Source: Scilla litardierei (Eukaryota > Streptophyta > Magnoliopsida > Asparagales > Asparagaceae). Taken from it: a DNA stretch of 64,000 bases. Made by a program: the position numbers and the translations under genes. Location of the stretch: contig CM061135.1 in assembly GCA_030789695.1 (NCBI GenBank), forward strand, positions 106,215,262-106,279,261. The letters are read 5' to 3'. This document shows, one piece after another, positions 53,725 to 64,000 of the stretch (the first letter of the stretch is position 1; each line of letters begins with the position of its first letter). Under the pieces are notes generated by a model. It worked only from the letters and a program-made list of their open reading frames with translations, was not told the DNA's origin and made no database searches.

Positions 53725-55866
53725 CGACGTCTTCCAATAATTCAGATGGAGGTCCTTATACATATTCGTGCCTCCAGGATGTATGGAATAAGGCAAGTTA
53801 TGAGCCTCGCTCAACAACTCCTCTCTAATGTCACCTGCAGGTATGCAGAGTCAACTGCCGTACCTCAGCGAACCATCCTTATAAATAATAAACTCCGTCC
53901 GAAGTCCAGCTTCCACCTGTCGTCTGATCGTCTACAGATTCGAATCTCCTGCATGTGCTTTCTTGATACAATCCACTATCGTAGACTGAATCTGCAAATT
54001 CATCAGTGAACGATCACTCCTGGTAGGACAATCTCAATGTCCATCCCTCTCAGCTCCTGCTGTACTCTCTAGTCGGTAGTATGCATCATCACTGTGGGGA
54101 GTCTGCTCAATGCGTCTGGCACTACATTCACCTTTCCCTGGTGATACTACAGATCTACCTCATAGTCTGCCATCGGCTCCAACCATTGTCTCTAACGCAT
54201 GTTGAGCTCCTTCTGTGTAAAATGTACTTCAAGCTTTTGTGATCGGTGAATATTTTCATGCTCTCACTCAGCAGGAAGTGTCTCCAGATCTTCAATGCAA
54301 AAATCACCGCTGCTAACTCCAGATCGTGCGTCGGGTAGTTCTTCTCATGATTCCTCAACTGTCGAGAAGTGCACGTGACCATGTGACCATGGTGATGTAA
54401 GACGCATCCGAGATCCTTTCCATATGCATCACAATAAATCTCGAAGCCTCCGCTCTGATCCGGTATAGCCAATACCGGCACTGTGGTCAACTTCTCCTTC
54501 AAAATACTAAAGGCCTTCTCACAATCCTCAGACCAGACGAACTCGATATCCTTCCTCGTCAGCTTCGTCATCGGCTCTGCAATCCTCAAAAAATCCTTAA
54601 TGAACCGACGGTGATAGTCTGCTAATCCAAGAAAGCTCCTGATATCTAATGCTGACTGCAGGGTTGGCCACTCGCTGACTGCTCTGACTTTCTCTGGATC
54701 TACAGATATGCCATCATTGGACACCACGTGTTCCAGGAATGCGACTCTATCCAACCAGAACTCGTACTTACTAAACTTGGCATACAGCTTATGACGTCTC
54801 AGTGTCTCCAACATTGTCCTTAGATGACGACTGTGCTCCTCTTCAGACTTCGAGTAAATAAGAATGTCGTCGATGAAGATGACGACAAACTTATCCAGGA
54901 AGTCGTAGAAAATCAAATTCATCGGGTTCATAAACACTGCTGGAGCGTTGGTCCCACCAAACGGCATGACTACGAACTCATAGTGTCCGTACTTAGTCCT
55001 GAAGGCCGTCTTCAAAATATCGTCCTTCTTCACCTTCAGCTGATGGTACCCGCTCCTCAAATCCAGCTTCGAGAGAACCCTCGAACCTCCAAGCTGATCA
55101 AAAATATAATCAATCCGAGGCATCGGATACTTATTCTTCATGGTCACTGCATTCAGTCCTCTGTAGTCCACACACATCCGGCGGGATCCGTCCTTCTTCT
55201 TCACCAATAGAACCGGTGCACCCCAAGGTGACACATTAGGGTATATGAAACCCTTCTGTAGCAACTGTTTCTGCAACTCCTCAAGCTCTGTAGGAGCCAT
55301 CCGATACAGTGCCTTCGAAATAGGTTGCTCTCCCGACATTAGATTTATACTGAACTCCAAAGCTCTGTCAGGTGGAAAACCTGAAATATCATCCGGGAAG
55401 ACGTTGTCAAAGTATTTGACAACTACTGGCCTACTGACCTCCATTTGCATGGCGACAATGATCGACTCCTCCGGCTTGGCCCGGAATCTAACGGGCCCAA
55501 GCGACCGTTCTCTGCTATGAAACTCGAACTCCGGATGGCCCGGAATCCTGAACACCACTTTCTTGCTGTGGCAATCGATCGAAGCATGAAAATCTCCCAA
55601 CCAATCGATGCCAAGCACAACATCGAAATGCGGCAGATCATGGACAATGAAGTCGGCATAAAGCTCGTGTCCACTGATCACCAACGGAATCGAGTGGCAA
55701 CCCAAATTAACCATCACCACTCCATTCCTTGAAGTGATGTCCCAACACTTAGGAAGTGTATGGATGGGAATGGAGTGTTCTGTTACGAATCTCCGGGTTA
55801 TGATGCACATAGATGCACCGAAGTCGAACAAGGTTAATGCCGGGTAGGATGATAATAGAATGGTGC
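53725..55866 (-). pseudogene. pol: TEK-B protease, reverse transcriptase, RNase H, integrase start
   Basis: Minus-strand Tekay-type pol, closely related to TEK-A. The protease site reads LFDFG (Phe for Ser/Thr, so inactive). Reverse transcriptase contains [12 protein letters not shown] and FIDDILIYS. RNase H contains [16 protein letters not shown] lost base near 54230 shifts the frame, and stops follow. The integrase zinc-finger region (HPGGTNMYKDL near 53755) is the last thing recognised; the fragment stops at about 53725. The long open part (54155-55921) starts inside the intron-like segment. Confidence 0.88.
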
Positions 55867-55990
55867 CTAAGATACAGAAAGACAAAGCTAAGGTTAAAAA
55901 GGCTACTAATCTAACTAGCAAGGGTCAAACAAATATATGCAAACAACAGATCTATGCTATGAAATAAAAAGACTAGTTTTAAAGAATTAC
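55867..55990 (-). other. Putative 124-bp intron between TEK-B gag and protease
   Basis: On the minus strand it starts GTAATTC and ends GTATCTTAG, is T-rich, and has a pyrimidine-rich 3' part. Removing it brings gag and protease, which lie in different frames, into one frame with phase 1 in a glycine codon. Position and phase are the same as the TEK-A segment, but length and sequence differ. Confidence 0.62.
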
Positions 55991-56556
55991 CGGCAATGAC
56001 GCCATCCACGTCCTCAGCCTCTACGGCTGTCATGGTATAAGCTGGCCTCCCTGATGGCACTGCCTGACGGTAAATCTGACCCTGAGGTGGAAAGGGGGTC
56101 GACGAACAACATCTCCCCTCTGAGTAGGGGCCGGTGCTCGACTATGCAGTAGGGCTGGTGCTCCGCCCACAGTACGATGAAGATTCGGGCAATCTCTAGC
56201 AGTATGTGAGGCATCTGCATACCAGACACAAACCTAGCTTCCTCCTGCAATTGCTCTGTGTATGCCCCTGTTTGCCGCAGAAATGGCATGGACCCTTCAT
56301 CTGGTTCTGAGCAGGTGTTCCTGGCCTCTTGAAAGGCACCGTCTGATTGGATCTCAAAGCAGGCCTAGCAGGTGACCTATACGGCTCCATCGGTCTCTTT
56401 CCTCCACCAGCAGGATGATCAGGAAGTCTCGCTATAGCCTCATGGTTCCTGGCTGCATTCAGTATAGCTCTCATAGTAGTCAAATCTGCTGAAGTCATAG
56501 AGGACTGGATCTTGGGGTGTAGCCCCTGACGAAACCGATCAGCTCTGTTCTTGATT
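55991..56556 (-). pseudogene. gag: TEK-B gag, C-terminal part
   Basis: Starts abruptly at about 56556. A gag tail with one clear zinc knuckle, CHFCGKQGHTQSNC, near 56268, and a second disrupted by an indel. The last residues before the intron-like segment (MTAVEAEDVDGV) align with TEK-A gag (MTEEESMAVDEV). Confidence 0.75.
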
Positions 56557-57419
56557 ATAGCATAATATTATGTATTTTCCCTCTCATTTAAACCCAATTT
56601 ACGCATTCATCTGTCCCAAACGGGCTCTAGTATGATCACTTTTTAATAATTATTTATTATTAAGGCTTAATCATGATGTTTGCACAATTCATAAATTATA
56701 TTGAGTATTTCTGCCCTTTTTGTATTTTTCATGGCAAGATCTCGATCTCACGATTCCAACGACTATTTATTTGTATTTTTCTAAGATCTATGCTAATTAC
56801 TATGAATTTTTGAATGCAGAATACAATTTAAAAGGAGAAATACACACAAAATACGAGTAAAATACGTAATTGTATACGCCGATTCGACCAGGGCGTGACA
56901 CGTGGCCAAATCCCCTTAATTCCCGCTTCATCCTACGGCTACCGCGAGCAGGCGACGCGACAAGTACTTAGCCGTTGGATCTCGATCCAACGGTCTAAGG
57001 GCGATGACTTGAATTCGAAATTAGCGGGCGACGCGGCTGCATCAGGGCTACTGCCTTAAGATCCAACGGCTGAGATCGCTCCCGTCTGAAGCGAAGCGGA
57101 ATAGGCGACGCGACGTGAGCTCGATCGTTCGATCTCGATCTGACGGTCCACACGCAGGCGAATCCGAGCGGCGACACGGCCAATCCCCATCCGCCTGATC
57201 TCGATCCAACGTCATGGATGCAACCTGATGCGAATTCGAACTCGAAATCAGATGGATGTGGGTGCACGGCTTTTAAAGCCCACGCGGCAAGCTCAGGAGC
57301 GATCCCGCTTTGATGTGCGGCTGATGTTTGCTCCGGTCGTGGGTTCGGATTATTGCGGCTATGGGTGCGGGTATAGATCCGTTAACAACTTAAACCTGCA
57401 ATGCTATTATATAAGCGTA
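56557..57419. other. LTR-like non-coding DNA with a 76-bp repeat
   Basis: Nothing coding. TGATCAC at 56633 could be an Athila-type LTR start (ATH-1 LTRs also begin TGATCAC). From about 56949 to 57250 four diverged units of ~76 bp share GGCGACGCGAC and GATCTCGATCCAACGG. One contains a perfect 9-bp stem CCGTTGGAT/ATCCAACGG (56972-56993). TTTTAAAG near 57271 could be a TATA-like box. If this is ATH-2's LTR, it is split by the next 3 kb. Confidence 0.35.
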
Positions 57420-57453
57420 CTAGTCATGAACCGTGCCTGCAGGCACGGTTCAT
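57420..57453 (-). other. 28-bp perfect palindrome next to CTAG: possible Helitron end
   Basis: 57426-57453 is a perfect palindrome centred on CTGCAG, with arms ATGAACCGTGCCTG. On the minus strand the hairpin is followed within a few bases by CTAG and then T, as at Helitron 3' ends. No matching 5' end or Rep/helicase gene was found. Confidence 0.35.
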
Positions 57454-57601
57454 TTAAGATTTTCTCCCCCGAAATCTTTGTTCCCAAACATTATTTACAC
57501 AGTCAAATTTATGTGGAACAACAAATTCAGTGTAGAACAATAAATTCGGCAAGGGCACCCTTGAGTCGGAACAACAAAATAGCATAAAAAAATTTAGCGG
57601 G

Positions 57602-57732
57602 GGCCCCTACGGCGCGTGCGCCTACGGCGCGAAGTGTGGAAGTGCATAAGTGTGTGTACACGGGCGCCTTCGGCGCGAAGTGTGGAAGTGCATAAGTGTG
57701 TGTGTGTATGGGGTGTGTATGTGCATAAGTGT
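57602..57732 (+). repeat. 46-bp tandem repeat with GTGTGT tract
   Basis: GGCGCGAAGTGTGGAAGTG occurs at 57626 and 57672; GTGCATAAGTG occurs three times. A short GT microsatellite follows. Confidence 0.7.
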
Positions 57733-58749
57733 TTTCTCCTCATGGGTTTGTGGAGAAAATTGTTACATTTCAGAAGTCAGCTGGTCAGCTTCTTCATGTC
57801 TTCATCTTTTTTAATCATTATCAAGATTTCAAAAAATTCCTGATGTATGTTATTAGCATTATATTTTATATCAGCAGTGGCTCTCTAAAAATGTAAAATT
57901 TATTTGGCATTACACCTAAGAGTTGAGGTCTCATAAAATTGAAATGCTTCATGTTCTTTTTTTCTTGTCATTTTGATAACCATTAAATGTGTGTTATTCA
58001 ACATTCTTGGTTATTAAAGGAAAAATTCAACTGTTCTCCTTCTTCATGTAGGTTTCCAAGCCCTTATACAGTATCAGTCATGTCAATCTGTCGTGCAAGC
58101 AAGGAATAACCTGCAAGTATGTGGGCTTCTCTCCATATGCACCACATAATTTTCTGCATCAGAAAGTTTATATTGATGAAATTTTAGGAGAAAATTATTT
58201 TCTCAGGGGCACAATATATATGATGCTTGCTGTCAGCTAGACAGATAGTATTCCAAGTATTTGATAGAGGAAAGTTTATGCTCCTTGCAACCTGTACACA
58301 AAAATTTAATAAACACAAAGATTATAAGTAGAAACATACTGAATGCACTACCACTTAAGTAGAAAAATGTCAAGCTCATCCCACGTATCAAAGTGCCTTC
58401 AGATCCTAACCGAGCCTGATAACTCAAAATGTTAAAGAATCCTAAAGAAAAACTTTAAACTAAACTCCTCCTCTTAAATTCATTAAATTATTATCAAACA
58501 TTCAAACTTTTTTCATCCCAACAGAGCATGGAATGAGAATTGGCCCACCAAAACAGAGCAAAATAAAATTTTAGAACAAAGAGCAAAATCAATTTAAAAA
58601 GGTAAGTGGGGAGAATAAAAAATCAGTTCTATATGCTCTCCCAGGAGATAGAAGATGCCAGCTCATCTCTACTCATTTATATATCATTACTAAAAATAAA
58701 ATGCAAGTGTAAATTTTAAATTTCATCTCCCTTTTTCTTCGGGACTCTT
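57733..58749. other. Unassigned AT-rich DNA
   Basis: No coding, RNA or LTR signal that I can support. It may be the interior of the element ending at 57420. Confidence 0.4.
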
Positions 58750-58752
58750 CAG

Positions 58753-59162
58753 TGCTAAGTGTGAATAATCCTGATTTCTTGGAGCACAGCTGCCTCGTTC
58801 ACAATCTCCACACAGGCGCTGACATCGGAGGAATTGAGGTCGTCGGAGCCGGCGTTGGTGACGTCATGAGTCTGCTGATGCTGCTACTGCCACCAACCAT
58901 CTTCCCATTGTATCTCCAAGTTAGCAACGCCATCCAGCAGCATGCCTGAATGATCCTTTGCATTCTGTTGAGAATTTGACAGAAAAAATCCCATCAACTT
59001 ACATTTGTTTAAATCCCTATCCATATTCGTATGAAAGTAATGTGTATCTCCCATATTTAGATTACTTAGAAACTGCTTTTGTGCCGAAATCAGCTCCATA
59101 TGGAGCAGAGGGTGTATAAATTTGGTTTTCGCAGTCAGTTTTAGATGCCACTGCAGTACCAT
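58753..59162 (-). pseudogene. Possible captured gene fragment
   Basis: On the minus strand one frame reads from 59162 to a TAG at 58884-58886, then on to a TAG at 58759 in the same frame. The second part uses GC-ending codons (HDVTNAGSDDLNSSD) unlike the AT-rich surroundings, and the break contains WWQ-stop-QHQQTH. No family recognised. Composition suggests an exon caught by a transposon, but chance is possible. Confidence 0.25.
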
Positions 59163-59310
59163 GATCCATATTGGTGCTCTCTCTATAATAATTCATTAAT
59201 GGAAATAGTCAATAGCTGCACAATGCAAACACATAATAATCAACATAAAGCATACCAATCTAATATGTGAAATTTAGTTATCCAAGTAGCCTAGATGGTG
59301 AAAATTTTTG

Positions 59311-59510
59311 ACAGGATATTTTGCTAATACATTTGCTTAGGCTTTGCATTTGCATTTCTGACAGGATATTTTGCTATTGCTTCGGCTTTGCATTTGCATT
59401 TTTGACAGGATATTTTGCATTCACATTTCTGACAGGATATTAGCATTAGCAAATTTTTGACAGGATATTAGCAAATCCTTTTAGGCTTCACATTTCTAAC
59501 AGGATATTAG
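59311..59510 (+). repeat. GACAGGATATT tandem repeats
   Basis: Six copies of GACAGGATATT (one AACAGGATATT) with AGGCTTTGCATTTGCATTT spacers over 200 bp. Irregular spacing, non-coding. Confidence 0.7.
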
Positions 59511-60440
59511 AAATTTTTTGATGTATTAGATATTTCAAAATGGCATTTTCTTACATATTTGACAAATTGAATATACTGACAAATTATCCTGAAATATTTG
59601 ACAAATGGCTATTATTATTCCCATCCACATGCAGAGCAATATCATTATTCAGAACCCCGTGTAACAATATTGGGGCATGGCAGATGGACATACTCAAATA
59701 GACCCTTATCCTGACAGAAAATAGGCAAGGCTTTCTCAATGATTAAAAAATACTGAATTTGATAGAAGCAATGCCAAAGAAAATTGTATATTAATTGCAA
59801 GTCATAAAAGTTGCACTTTCTGTTCATGCACTAGATCAATGAGATTTATTCCTCAAGTCCAAGAATCCAAACATCCCCAACCAAATATACACAGATACAC
59901 GCTTATTAGCTTATGGATAGAAAAACCTCATGTGAGTCTACTAAAAACTGATCATTTCAGCAGAGCTGTGTAAGCCTCAACAAATTCAAAGATATCTTTC
60001 AGTTGACAAAAATGCAAGAAGCAGAGCTGTGTAAGCCTCAACACTCATCATTTTAGCCTCTTGCTGCCCTTGCACCAAATGTTCATCATCCTGTTATAAG
60101 CATTTATGAATTAATAAATTTGGATCTGATATAATAAAACTCAATATATGAAAAGAAAAGGTCCAAGGAAACTCTTTTAATATAATAAATCTGAAATAAC
60201 ATCAAAATAAACACGATAATAATCAAAATATAAATGAATTGCCAAAGCATCAAAATATGGAGGGGTGGAGAGCCCCCAAAACACCTCTTGCTCTTCCCTA
60301 AAAAAGGTGTTCTGCTTGCATGTGGAGCTGTTTGCTAAGAGCCCGAGTCGTTCTGTTTGCGTGTGAAAATGCCTATTGATCTTCCCAATGTAACGTAAAA
60401 GTAAATTGGGACCCATAATCTAATGAGGGGGCTGTTTTCC
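59511..60440. other. Unassigned non-coding DNA
   Basis: AT-rich; CAGAGCTGTGTAAGCCTCAACA occurs twice in part (near 59960 and 60020). No gene supported. Confidence 0.4.
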
Positions 60441-61497
60441 AAGAAAAGATATCTAAAAATACAAATTTATCATCTCAAACCCTCATCCACACCGTCCATT
60501 CCCCAAGATTAAATCCTGGCCGTCTTTCTATCAACCACTTTGTCCTAGTCAGCTTGTCCTAGTCAGCCCTAGGATGCAAAAAACACTGTCAAATGTATAA
60601 TAGATTCTAGGGTTTTTGAGGTATGATTGGAGTATTTGGAGCTGTAGAAGGGCGATTTTGACGGCGTTTTTTGCAGTAGTTTTCTGAGTTTACAGAGAAC
60701 ATTCTGATCGATTTTTCAGAGAATTTTTAGAGGAAGAAGAAGAGGTTTCATAGGCAAAAATAGGAGTGTTTTGGTGATATCTTTTGAACTTAATTATTTA
60801 CTTTCAATTCCATCTACTTCTATTGATTAGAACCATGTTTAATATGATGAATCCCTTTGTTATTTTTGGCTAAATTCTGATTGTGCATGATATGTCATAC
60901 TTAGGGGACATGATGTGTGTTTATTTGGTTGAATCTTCATGCTATAATTGTTGACGTTGATAAAGTTATAATCTTTACTTAAAATCTCCTCTTTTATCTT
61001 TTACAAGAACATGATTGAGTTGATGATCACCTCACAAGGGTGAGTCTTGATCCCCCCCCAAAAGGGATTTTTATCTATTATATTTTAAAGATTATTGCTT
61101 TAGCAACAACTTTATTCGATTTTGTGCTTTAATCCCCATAATGGTATTTTCTGACGAATTTCTCTCAAAAAGAGACATCATTGAGTTATCTTTAATCAAC
61201 CAAATTAATATAAATCATGGACCCTAATGAACCCATATCATGTGCATACTTCTCATAGATATTTACATAAACGAAACTTTCTTTTGCTCGTATTGTCCAT
61301 AAATTAAAAAACCACAATCAAACCCCATTCAAACCATCATCATCAAAAGTGGTTGGTCTTTTTACGTTTAATCCCTATTTGATTTGAGCTTTGTGGTTGC
61401 AACATGTTTTCTCCCGAGGATTCGTCTCTAGACTCCCAGATCTATATTACTTGCACGGACTCTTACGCTTGCGAGTAGCATATTTTTGGGCTAAGCA
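60441..61497 (+). repeat. ATH-2 5' LTR, right part
   Basis: The end is set by CA 61496-61497, followed by the primer site. The last kb is leader-like, with the ACTTCTATTGATTAGAACCATG phrase common near Athila LTR ends. The left border is not visible. Confidence 0.5.
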
Positions 61498-61503
61498 AGT
61501 TTT

Positions 61504-61521
61504 TGGCGCCGTTACCTGGGA
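61504..61521 (+). promoter_or_regulatory. ATH-2 primer-binding site, tRNA-Asp type
   Basis: TGGCGCCGTTACCTGGGA matches the ATH-1 primer site (complement of tRNA-Asp) at 16 of 18 bases. Confidence 0.8.
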
Positions 61522-61657
61522 GAACGGTTTGTTACCACAGTTTATTTCATTCTGAGGACCTTCGGTGAGATCTTTCCACTTTATTATTCATAAATTTTTG
61601 TTTATTGTTAAAAAATTAAAAAAAATTAAAAACTGTTTTGTGCTGGGAACCTAGTTT

Positions 61658-63174
61658 ATGTGGCATAGGACTCCTAGGACACAGAGGTTTACTAGACGCT
61701 TTGAAATGGCTGCTAATAATAACAATGATGAAAATATTAGTAACAACAATGAAAATAATGTGCAACTTGGAATTCCTAGAACTTTAAAAGATCTTCTCAG
61801 ACCCACTAGGACTATCACAGCTTCATGCTTTATCTTACCCACTGATGCAAATTCTTTTAATTTCAAACCAGGGGTAATCCAACTCTTACCCACCTTTCAT
61901 GGGATGAACAAGGAAAACCCTTACCTTCATATAAAAGGATTTGAGGAAGTGTGCTTGACATGTTTTGATGGAAAGACTAGTGAGGACACGATATATTTGA
62001 AATTGTTTCCATTCTCATTAAAAGATAAAGCTAAAACTGGTTAAATGCCTTACCATCACGTTCTATTACTACATGGATTAAATTGCAGGCTGAGTTCTTA
62101 AAGAAATTTTTTCCTATTCATAGGACACATGGATTGAAAAGACAGATCATGAACTTTGTCCAGAAAAGCGAGGAAACATTCTATCAGGCTTTTGAAAGGT
62201 TCAATGAGCTATTGCTAGCATGTCCACATAATGGCTTTGACAAAAGCAGGATTATTGGCTTCTACTACGATGGAATGCAACCCCAGATGAAACAATTTGT
62301 AGAAATGATGTGCAATGGGGCGATAAAGAGCCAGATGAAGCTTGGATGTACTTGGAGGATATATCAGAGAATGCACAAACTTGGGATACTACTTCAGAGT
62401 ACGACATGGGAGGCACATCTGTACCTTCCCAGCCAACACATGGAGGAGTATACAATTTGAAGCCAGAAGATGCGTTGGAGGTAAAAATGGAAGCATGATT
62501 ACAAACAAGCTTCAAGCTCTCAATTTGAATGAGGCCAAAATAGTTGAGATAGAGCAGAGTTGTGCACTTTGCGATGTTAGGCCATGACACTGGTACCTGC
62601 CCCACACTTCCAGCTTTGAAGAGCATGCTAAGCAATCCAATAGGGGTGAACCAAGTATCCACAAACTACCAAGGCTTCAATTCCAACAACAAGGGGTGGC
62701 GCAATAATCCTAACTTAAATTGGGGCCCCAATCAGCAACCTCAACAACAAGCTCTTCCTCAATTTAGACAATCACAATTCAACAACTATCAAGGGGAGAA
62801 CCAAAGGAGGGACCAAGAGCCAATGCAACATCAACAGATGCAACCATTTGGAGATGCGCTTCAGTAGCTTATTCAATTGCAGCAAGCCCAAATGCAACAA
62901 CAACAGGCTCAGTTTCAGGCCCAACAGACTCAAAACCAACAGATGAGCGAAAGCTTAGCTAGGCTTACGACAACATTGGAGAAAGGTAAGGTACCATCAC
63001 AACCAATTCCGAATCCTAAAATGAGCTCATCTTCTTCTGCAGGTAATAATATGAAGCCTTGCCAAGGCGTGTCCACTCTGAGGAATGGGAAGGAAATTCA
63101 AAAACCTGACCCACCAAGCAGAGAAGCTGAACAAGAGGAGGAAATTCGAAGGCAAGAAGAGGTGCTAAATTTTT
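61658..63174 (+). pseudogene. gag: ATH-2 gag
   Basis: Starts at ATG 61658 or 61706. The capsid-type gag domain is split: LKLFPFSLKDKAK near 62000, a lost base near 62040, then FLKKFFPIHRTHGLK near 62095 and FYYDGMQPQMKQF near 62260, and a further shift near 62315. A CALCD ... GHDTGTCP zinc-knuckle relic lies near 62560. The C-terminal part (62562-63176) is Gln-rich and interrupted by TAG at 62865. Counterpart of ATH-1 gag; not functional. Confidence 0.85.
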
Positions 63175-63237
63175 GAAAGAACAGTGCACTATTAAAAGAA
63201 AATTGAATGTGAAGAAAAAAGCATTTTTAACTGAACA

Positions 63238-63963
63238 GGTTAGTTCTTACAACAAAATACACCACCTAAATTTAGAGATCCTGGATCACCCACCATTGCT
63301 TGTACTATTGGCACTAAAAAGATTGGAAATGCTTTATTGGATTTAGGGTTTAGTGTTAATATCTTGCCATATCCCATCTTTGTGCAGCTTGGGTTAGGAG
63401 AGCTAAAACCAACATCTGTCAGATTGCAATTAGCTGATAGATCTATTAAAGTTCCAAAGTGATGTATTGAGGATGTCCTCATTCAAGTAGACAAATTTTA
63501 CTACCCTACAGACTTTATAGTTCTAGACATCCAAGGACCCCAAACTACCAATTCCACTCCCATCATCCTAGGTAGACCGTTCCTTGCAACATGCAATGCT
63601 TTAGTAAATTGTAGGGATGGTCAACTTAAAATCACTTTTGGTAACATGACTTTAGATTTGAATATATTTAATACTGGCAAGTTACCAAGTGTGGATGATG
63701 AGGTTGAAGAGGTAAACACGAGTGACTCATTGGTGGATGATTACATTTACTCTGAATTTTATGGTGATGCTACTATTATTGAAACAATTGTGGAGGATAC
63801 TGATGACATCTTTCTCGTGCAGGAAAATGTGAAGGAACTCAACGCGATATTGGAGCCTAAGTTCGAGGATTTGCCACCAAATGCACCAACTCAAATGTCA
63901 TCTAAAAAGATATCAAATCAAAGATTCAAACAACAAGAACAAAGATACTTTGCTTTGATGTAG
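63238..63963 (+). pseudogene. ATH-2 protease
   Basis: The active-site region reads DLGFSVNILP near 63340 (DLGAS in ATH-1), followed by LQLADRSIKVP, a TGA at 63460-63462, and ILGRPFLATCNA near 63567 in the same frame. The frame then runs in an acidic linker to TAG 63961-63963. Athila-type retropepsin, broken. Confidence 0.82.
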
Positions 63964-64000
63964 AACTTCAATCCAATTACAAGCTTTTAGATCCAAGAGG

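Larger units (their letters stand above)
61498..64000 (+). mobile_element. ATH-2: decayed Athila-type gypsy, cut by window end
   Basis: Primer site, then gag and protease in several shifted frames. The order and motifs parallel ATH-1 but in plus orientation. Reverse transcriptase would be right of 64000, if present. Confidence 0.85.

Overview
This window is nuclear DNA of a flowering plant, almost certainly repeat-rich heterochromatin. I see no convincing host gene. Nearly every base belongs to LTR retrotransposons stacked inside one another. The lineages are plant-specific: Sirevirus-type Ty1/copia with an env-like ORF, Tekay/Del-type and CRM-like Ty3/gypsy chromoviruses, Athila-type gypsy, and a non-coding Tat-like gypsy element. 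The species cannot be named from the sequence.

Layout, with element names used below. SIRE-1 (1-~8880): right part of a nearly intact Sirevirus with gag end, pol, env-like ORF, repeated polypurine tracts and 3' LTR. TEK-A (8887-16745): Tekay-type gypsy with two intron-like interruptions. SIRE-2 (16746-17481 and 34951-40438): an older Sirevirus split by other insertions. TAT-E (17482-34950, minus orientation, TSD ATGAT): gypsy element with 1,032-bp LTRs, no coding capacity and a 52-bp tandem array. ATH-1 (19191-30152, minus, TSD TTGCC): Athila element inside TAT-E, with 1,819-bp LTRs differing at about 2 sites, intact gag-protease and env-like ORFs, but no reverse transcriptase or integrase. 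CRM-C (40439-42421 and 51650-~53700): decayed gypsy. COP-D (42422-51649, TSD TGCTA): non-coding copia derivative with 2,626-bp LTRs inside CRM-C. TEK-B (53725-~56556, minus): truncated Tekay fragment. 56557-61497: non-coding DNA with a large palindrome, tandem repeats and an Athila-type LTR end. ATH-2 (~61498-64000): decayed Athila gag-protease, cut by the window end.

The nesting can be read from target-site duplications and interrupted reading frames: CRM-C holds SIRE-2 and COP-D; SIRE-2 holds TEK-A and TAT-E; TAT-E holds ATH-1; TEK-A probably holds SIRE-1 in its 5' LTR. LTR differences counted by eye fit this order (TEK-A about 1.8%, TAT-E about 1.1%, COP-D about 0.5%, ATH-1 about 0.1%).

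The most interesting signals are non-coding. (1) Each ATH-1 LTR carries five hairpins with a constant 14-nt loop and different but perfectly complementary stems; the loop contains self-complementary UUGCAA, as expected for kissing-loop RNA dimerisation or packaging sites. (2) In both Sireviruses and in ATH-1, a family-specific palindrome cluster lies in the LTR promoter region and again just upstream of the env-like ORF, in two cases followed by a TATA box. This suggests internal env-like promoters copied from LTR logic. (3) A ~115-bp palindromic promoter module is shared by a copia LTR and a gypsy LTR. (4) Two Tekay elements carry a GT-AG intron-like insertion at the same codon position between gag and protease.
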